From assembly GCA_052148155.1 (NCBI GenBank), contig JBKQIY010000180.1:1-8959 (forward strand): a DNA stretch of 8,959 nt, given 5' to 3'. Below, one piece after another: positions 5,840 through 8,959 of this stretch. Origin of the DNA: JBBQER01 sp052148155. GTDB taxonomy: Bacteria; Actinomycetota; Acidimicrobiia; IMCC26256; PALSA-610. Each line of letters opens with the position of its first letter. Position 1 is the first letter of the stretch. A program made the position numbers and the translations under genes. The notes under the pieces were generated by a model. The model ran no database searches. It was not told the origin of the DNA and saw only the letters and a list, made by a program, of their open reading frames with translations.

Positions 5840-6313
5840 ATGGCGGAGACGGGCGTCATTCAGGGTGCTCTTGCCGAGTGTTGGGCGGGCGAGGTCGCAG
5901 GTCTTGCGTACTACGAGGCACTCGGCGAGCGGTTCCCCGAGCACCGTCATGACTTCGAGGTTCTCGCGCTCGTGGAGAAGACGACGAGAGACGTCATCGA
6001 AGCGGTCGCTCGACGCTATGAGGTGTCGATCGACCACGACGGAGCCGCACGAGTCGGTGTTGAGGCGGCGCAGTTCGGCAGCGATTGGCGCGAGGTTTTG
6101 GAGAACGCCTTGGTGTTCACGCCCGATACCTTGCGGATGTTCCAGAACCTTGCGGATTTGCTTCCTGAGAAGGAAGCCGCGCTGGGTCGGGCAGTCGTTG
6201 AGCACGAGCGTGCGCAGATCGCTTTGTACGAAAGCGTCGTCGCAGGCGAGCCCGGAGACTGGTCCGCGATCCACGCATATCTGGAGCAACACGGCGAAGG
6301 TCGCACCCCATAG
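5840..6313 (+). CDS. ferritin-like helical protein, function unknown
   Basis: This 157-residue protein starts at ATG 5840, with a strong ribosome binding site GGGGAGGA (5827-5834) five bases upstream. It is acidic and almost entirely helical. Helix 1 has E-x-x-G-x-A-Y-Y-E-A-L (18-28), helix 2 LALVEKTTRDVIEAVARRY (42-60), and a later helix VVEHERAQIALYES (119-132). The spaced Glu, His and Tyr residues resemble the metal-ligand pattern of ferritin-like or rubrerythrin-like four-helix bundles. I see no intact pair of ExxH motifs that would prove a di-iron site: EHE at 121-123 is suggestive only. It has no signal peptide or membrane segment. It is divergent from the methyltransferase and convergent with the broken gene at 6412-6854. 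Confidence 0.6.
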   Translation: MAETGVIQGALAECWAGEVAGLAYYEALGERFPEHRHDFEVLALVEKTTRDVIEAVARRYEVSIDHDGAARVGVEAAQFGSDWREVLENALVFTPDTLRMFQNLADLLPEKEAALGRAVVEHERAQIALYESVVAGEPGDWSAIHAYLEQHGEGRTP

Positions 6314-6411
6314 CGCGCCCAGTTGCCACTCGCGTCCCGCGCGGCGAGCCGACCTGGCAGTTCTGTGCGCGGTGTCCGCGTCGTTCGCGAGGCGTTCGCT
6401 CGATCTGACCG

Positions 6412-6854
6412 TCAGGTAGCGTCGGTGCGGGTCATGGTGGCGATGTATCCGCCAGGGCCACTGCCACTGGCCCGAGTGGGCGCGGCCGTCGTCGCTGAAA
6501 TGGCCCTCGAAGATGTTCTCCGAGCCCTCGTTTCCGAACCGGGTTCGGATGCGGTCGCCGTCAATCGCCCACGTGTAGGTGAAGTTGCTCCCGTGGACGT
6601 CCATGTAGTGCGATCGCAGCGTCTCGGTGTCCTCGTCGTACCCGATGTACTCAACACCGCGGATGACACGCCCGCCTATCGGCGTCGACGCGCTGGATCA
6701 AGAAGAAGCCGCCGTCCATCCATGTGAACGAGATCCGGCCCTGAGGGAACGGCCCATTGGCTTCACAGTCGCCGACCAGGCGATCAAGCTGACGCAACGA
6801 CGGATAAGGCTCCGGCGGAATTCGCCCGGCCAGGTGATTGTTGCTATCCGCCAT
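6412..6854 (-). pseudogene. DUF1579-like protein broken by two frameshifts
   Basis: Three consecutive frames join into one recognisable protein. The first part, from ATG 6852-6854, is preceded by GAGGAGGA (6859-6866) and reads MADSNNHLAG...MDGGFFLIQRVDAD. The middle reads GGRVIRGVEYIGYDEDTETL, then VHGSNFTYTWAIDGDRIRT and FEGHFSDDGRAHSGQWQW. The last reads GGYIATMTRTDAT to TGA 6412-6414. Restoring the protein needs removal of one base near 6677 and one near 6454, giving 441 bases (146 residues), the expected length. The order of motifs (MxGGFFL, GxEYIGYDE, F-T-Y-x-W-x-I/V-D-G-D, FSDD, W-x-WPGGGY) matches small DUF1579-type beta-barrel proteins of unknown function in actinobacteria. Either a pseudogene or two assembly errors. 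Confidence 0.8.
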
Positions 6855-6997
6855 CATTCCTCCTCGCCCCGGCCTGCTGACATATTCGATCCCGCGCACA
6901 TCGCTAACTCATCGCACGTCAAGAGCGCGGATCGCTGGCTGATATGCGCTGAGAATCGGGTACTCACCTCGCGGTCGAGCGCCCGTTGCTACTCAGG

Positions 6998-7366
6998 TCA
7001 TGATGACTCGTAGTCGAGGACCCGCGCCTTCATCAACGATTTCAGGAGTTTCGTCGGCAACGGTCGTTCGTAGGGGAGCTTGATAAATCCCTCACCAGCT
7101 TCGAAGCCAGCGGCCTCCACTGCAGCCCGTTGGGTAGCGAAGAACTCGGGAGAGAACCGAAGTGAGCAGTGGTTCTTGAAGTTCTGAAGCATCCATAGGT
7201 TCGTCTTGTCGCCACGAACGTACACCGGCAAATTCCACTTCAGCTGCTCGCGCGCCTTCGCGTCGGCACCCAAACTCAGCTTCCGGAGTGCTTCGAGGTG
7301 CGGTCGCTGGAGGTCGCTCAGTTGCGCGAAGTAATCGTCGACGCTCGCGCGTTTGGGCATCGGCAT
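6998..7366 (-). CDS. DUF1801 family protein
   Basis: This 122-residue soluble protein of the DUF1801 (YdhG-like, iron-chaperone fold) family has no established function here. Family features in order are SVDDYFAQLSDLQRPHLEALRKL near the N-terminus, REQLKWNLPVYV around 37-48 (usually K-x-x-Y/W-x-x-P), FKNHCSLRF (central beta-strand with the conserved KNH-like element), and a C-terminal segment GFIKLPYERPLPTKLLKSLM. I chose ATG 7364-7366 because GGGAG lies about nine bases upstream; ATG 7358-7360 is an alternative. The frame extends further upstream to 7432 without family similarity. It precedes the broken DUF1579-like gene on the same strand, with about 140 bases between them. Confidence 0.8.
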   Translation of the reverse strand: MPMPKRASVDDYFAQLSDLQRPHLEALRKLSLGADAKAREQLKWNLPVYVRGDKTNLWMLQNFKNHCSLRFSPEFFATQRAAVEAAGFEAGEGFIKLPYERPLPTKLLKSLMKARVLDYESS

Positions 7367-7475
7367 GAATACAAGCTCCCTTCGGCGGGCGGACGGACGC
7401 TGTGGAGCATTGCACACACACGCCATGGCCATGCCGTCCAGAATGCCCGCTAGCGCGTCGTCGAAGCGCGAGCGC

Positions 7476-7500
7476 CGATGGCAGATATGGCGCCGTCAGC
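7476..7500. repeat. dispersed 25-base motif, copy 2
   Basis: Read on plus: CGAT, GGCAGATAT, GGCG, CCGTCAGC. This is the shorter version of the motif at 5769-5797. It lies 109 bases upstream of the DUF1801 start on the minus strand and just downstream of the lipoprotein stop. Confidence 0.6.
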
Positions 7501-7524
7501 CGCGTGGATCCAGCAATGGGCGGA

Positions 7525-8646
7525 TCACTTTCCGCATGGTGCATCGAGGTCCCAACGCCAAAAGAAGAGATCTCTTCCGCTGGTCGCCTCGTAGTCAACG
7601 ATGTGATGACCATTCACAAGCAAGCCCGTTGCGTCACCAGCGACGGCGACCGGCACCCCGTCCTTCGACGGGGACCGCAGGACGAGCTGATCCGAGTGAG
7701 CATCGAACACGCGGACGCTGTTCGTTTTCGTATCGACTGCGAGGAAGGACGGTGGAGCGTTCGGATCGATGTTCAACAAGTTGCCCCCCGCCAACAGCGG
7801 CACGTATCGGGACGGGATCGTGAGGATCGGCGCGGGCAGCTTGGCACCCGGTGGCAATGTTGCGAGCTGACGCGACTCGTACACGTACGAGCCGAACGCG
7901 ATATCCGGAGTTCCGTCCCCATTCTGATCGCCCACAACCTCGGGGTCATAGAGCAGATGCCCTCGCCTGGCGGTCGGGTTCGGAACGTGTACCCCGACCA
8001 GCGCCGGGTCGTAGGTCCCCGGTGGCCCATCGGCCTGAACAATGAACGTCTGGTACTGGTACCGGCCGCCGTACGTTTCCAACAGCAGATCCGTGTGACC
8101 GCTCCCGAGGAAGTCGCCCCATCCCTTCAGCCCCACGTCGCCGTCCCCGGACGCGCCGGGAGCGAACGTGACGGTTCCGTGTGGGGTTGTCACGACCACG
8201 GAGAAGCCCGGGCCGTGTCCATCGATGATGTTCCCCCGCCCGTCCGGCTGCGAGTAATACCCCTGCCCCGCCTGCGGCTGCCCGAGGACGTAGTCGAGGC
8301 TCGTGCCGCTGAGGTTCGGCAACGTCGGCCCACCATGATCGAACAGGGCCGCATAGCCGATCGGATAATGCACGCAAACGACCGCAGCCTCTGACGGACG
8401 GTGCAAAATCACCACGGCGGAGCCGGTCCCTGAGGTCGACCCGCCCATTTCGGGCGGCGTAGCGGTGGTCGGTGTAGCCCTGCTCGTCGTCGTTCTCGCA
8501 ACGGATGAGGACGTTGAGCGAGACGAGGATGGCACGGTGAACGACGCCGGTGCCGTCGTCGCGACAGGTTTCGCGGTGGTCTTGCCGCCGCCGCTACACG
8601 CAGCAACGAGGACGGCCAGGAGGAACACTTCAACCGAGCCTCGCAT
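7525..8646 (-). CDS. secreted lipoprotein with FG-GAP-like segments
   Basis: This 373-residue protein is exported and probably lipid-anchored. From ATG 8644-8646 it begins MRGSVEVFLLAVLVAAC, a short signal peptide with lipobox VAAC (Cys 17). Residues 18 to about 75 are a Ser/Thr/Pro-rich wall- or membrane-spanning linker. The remaining globular part is beta-rich. DQNGDGTPDIAFG (240-252) has the Ca-binding DxNxDGxxD pattern of FG-GAP/integrin-like blades, and GDFLGSGHTDLLL (177-189) looks like a second degenerate blade. Two further cysteines (91 and 371) could form a disulfide. Function is unknown; binding or a structural surface role is possible. The ribosome binding site is weak, and GTG codons shortly upstream (about 8653-8661) are alternative starts. 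The C-terminus is intact (TGA 7525-7527). Confidence 0.8.
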   Translation of the reverse strand: MRGSVEVFLLAVLVAACSGGGKTTAKPVATTAPASFTVPSSSRSTSSSVARTTTSRATPTTATPPEMGGSTSGTGSAVVILHRPSEAAVVCVHYPIGYAALFDHGGPTLPNLSGTSLDYVLGQPQAGQGYYSQPDGRGNIIDGHGPGFSVVVTTPHGTVTFAPGASGDGDVGLKGWGDFLGSGHTDLLLETYGGRYQYQTFIVQADGPPGTYDPALVGVHVPNPTARRGHLLYDPEVVGDQNGDGTPDIAFGSYVYESRQLATLPPGAKLPAPILTIPSRYVPLLAGGNLLNIDPNAPPSFLAVDTKTNSVRVFDAHSDQLVLRSPSKDGVPVAVAGDATGLLVNGHHIVDYEATSGRDLFFWRWDLDAPCGK

Positions 8647-8740
8647 CAGTCGTACCACCACACACAGAATGCCCAGCTCTTGCGCTGTTATGCCATCCCG
8701 AAGAGGGGCGGGTTCAGGGTCTTGATGGGACACTTGCTTG

Positions 8741-8959
8741 GTGTGTGACGGCGACGTGCGTGCGCTGAACCTTGACGTGTACGACACGAGGGAAGGGCTG
8801 TGGAACCCCGAGCACGGGTCGGTCGATCTGCCCGAGGGGTGGGAGTTCCTTGCGGCGGGCGACGGGTTCGTGACCCGGCGCGTGAAAGCGGCCGGTACCT
8901 ACTGGAGTGCGTGGCAGCCACGCGGGCGGAACCGTCCGCATCGTCGCAAGCTCGGCCTG
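8741..8959 (+). CDS. partial hypothetical protein, continues past right edge
   Basis: An open plus-strand frame of 73 codons runs to the last base of the window. It reads VCDGDVRALNLDVYDTREGL, then LWNPEHGSVDLPEGWEFL, GDGFVTRRVKAAGTYW and PRGRNRPHRRKLGL. The conserved-looking LPEGW-(E)FL-x-x-GD-x-FVTR-x-VK pattern recalls the N-terminal region of actinobacterial DUF2293-type proteins, though I am not certain of the family. A TGA lies in frame at about 8723, so the start is between there and about 8780. GTG 8741 is my choice; TTG 8738 and GTG 8756 are alternatives. No clear ribosome binding site is seen. It is divergent from the lipoprotein gene, and the 95 bases between should contain both promoters, but none is convincing. 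Confidence 0.6.
   Translation, partial: MCDGDVRALNLDVYDTREGLWNPEHGSVDLPEGWEFLAAGDGFVTRRVKAAGTYWSAWQPRGRNRPHRRKLGL

Noticed and set aside
6324..6359. Nested inverted repeats TGCCA/TGGCA and CTCGC/GCGAG between the convergent genes as a bidirectional terminator
   Set aside because: The stem is short, interrupted by a 6-base bulge and lacks T-tracts.
5819..6604. 261-codon minus-strand frame opposite the ferritin-like gene
   Set aside because: Only its first part (the DUF1579-like middle segment) is real coding; the rest is antisense to the 5840 gene and arises from the frameshift.
1..8959. CRISPR array or transposase with terminal repeats
   Set aside because: No regularly spaced repeats, transposase-like protein or flanking terminal inverted repeats are seen.

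Overview
High GC content with strong G/C preference at third codon positions, several GTG starts, a promoter fitting leaderless transcription and gene families common in actinobacteria together suggest a chromosomal segment from an actinobacterium (Actinomycetota). This is inference from sequence character only. The window looks like an accessory region: small poorly characterised genes, an integration-site scar, a truncated integrase and at least two frameshifted genes.

Left part (1-3174, minus strand). The left edge carries the end of a Phd/YefM-type antitoxin that appears frameshifted and runs off the window. Next is a complete 836-residue FtsX-family ABC permease (389-2899). Its GTG start overlaps by four bases the stop of a 92-codon reading frame of unknown function (2896-3174). 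No partner ATPase is visible.

Centre (3237-4415). A four-half-site symmetric TTGAC/GTCAA operator surrounds a good -35/-10 promoter whose predicted start point coincides with a GTG start. It drives a two-gene operon: a 70-residue helix-turn-helix protein and, overlapping by ATGA, a 169-residue protein made of two Clp N-terminal repeats without any ATPase. About 370 bases with several inverted repeats follow. Then comes the precise 3' half of a tRNA (anticodon loop to discriminator base, probably Ala-CGC), best read as an att site of an integrative element.

Right of the att site (4506-8646). The C-terminal half of a tyrosine recombinase points at the att site and is cut off just behind a class I SAM-dependent methyltransferase gene (4972-5700). 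Divergent from the methyltransferase is a 157-residue, probably ferritin-like helical protein (5840-6313). Then on the minus strand follow a DUF1579-like gene broken by two single-base insertions (6412-6854), a DUF1801 protein (6998-7366) and a secreted lipoprotein with FG-GAP-like segments (7525-8646). A plus-strand gene begins at about 8741 and leaves the window.

The most interesting items are the operator plus HTH/Clp-N module, which looks like a self-regulated protease-linked switch, the tRNA-half att site with its truncated integrase, and a 25-base motif conserved upstream of two unrelated minus-strand genes.
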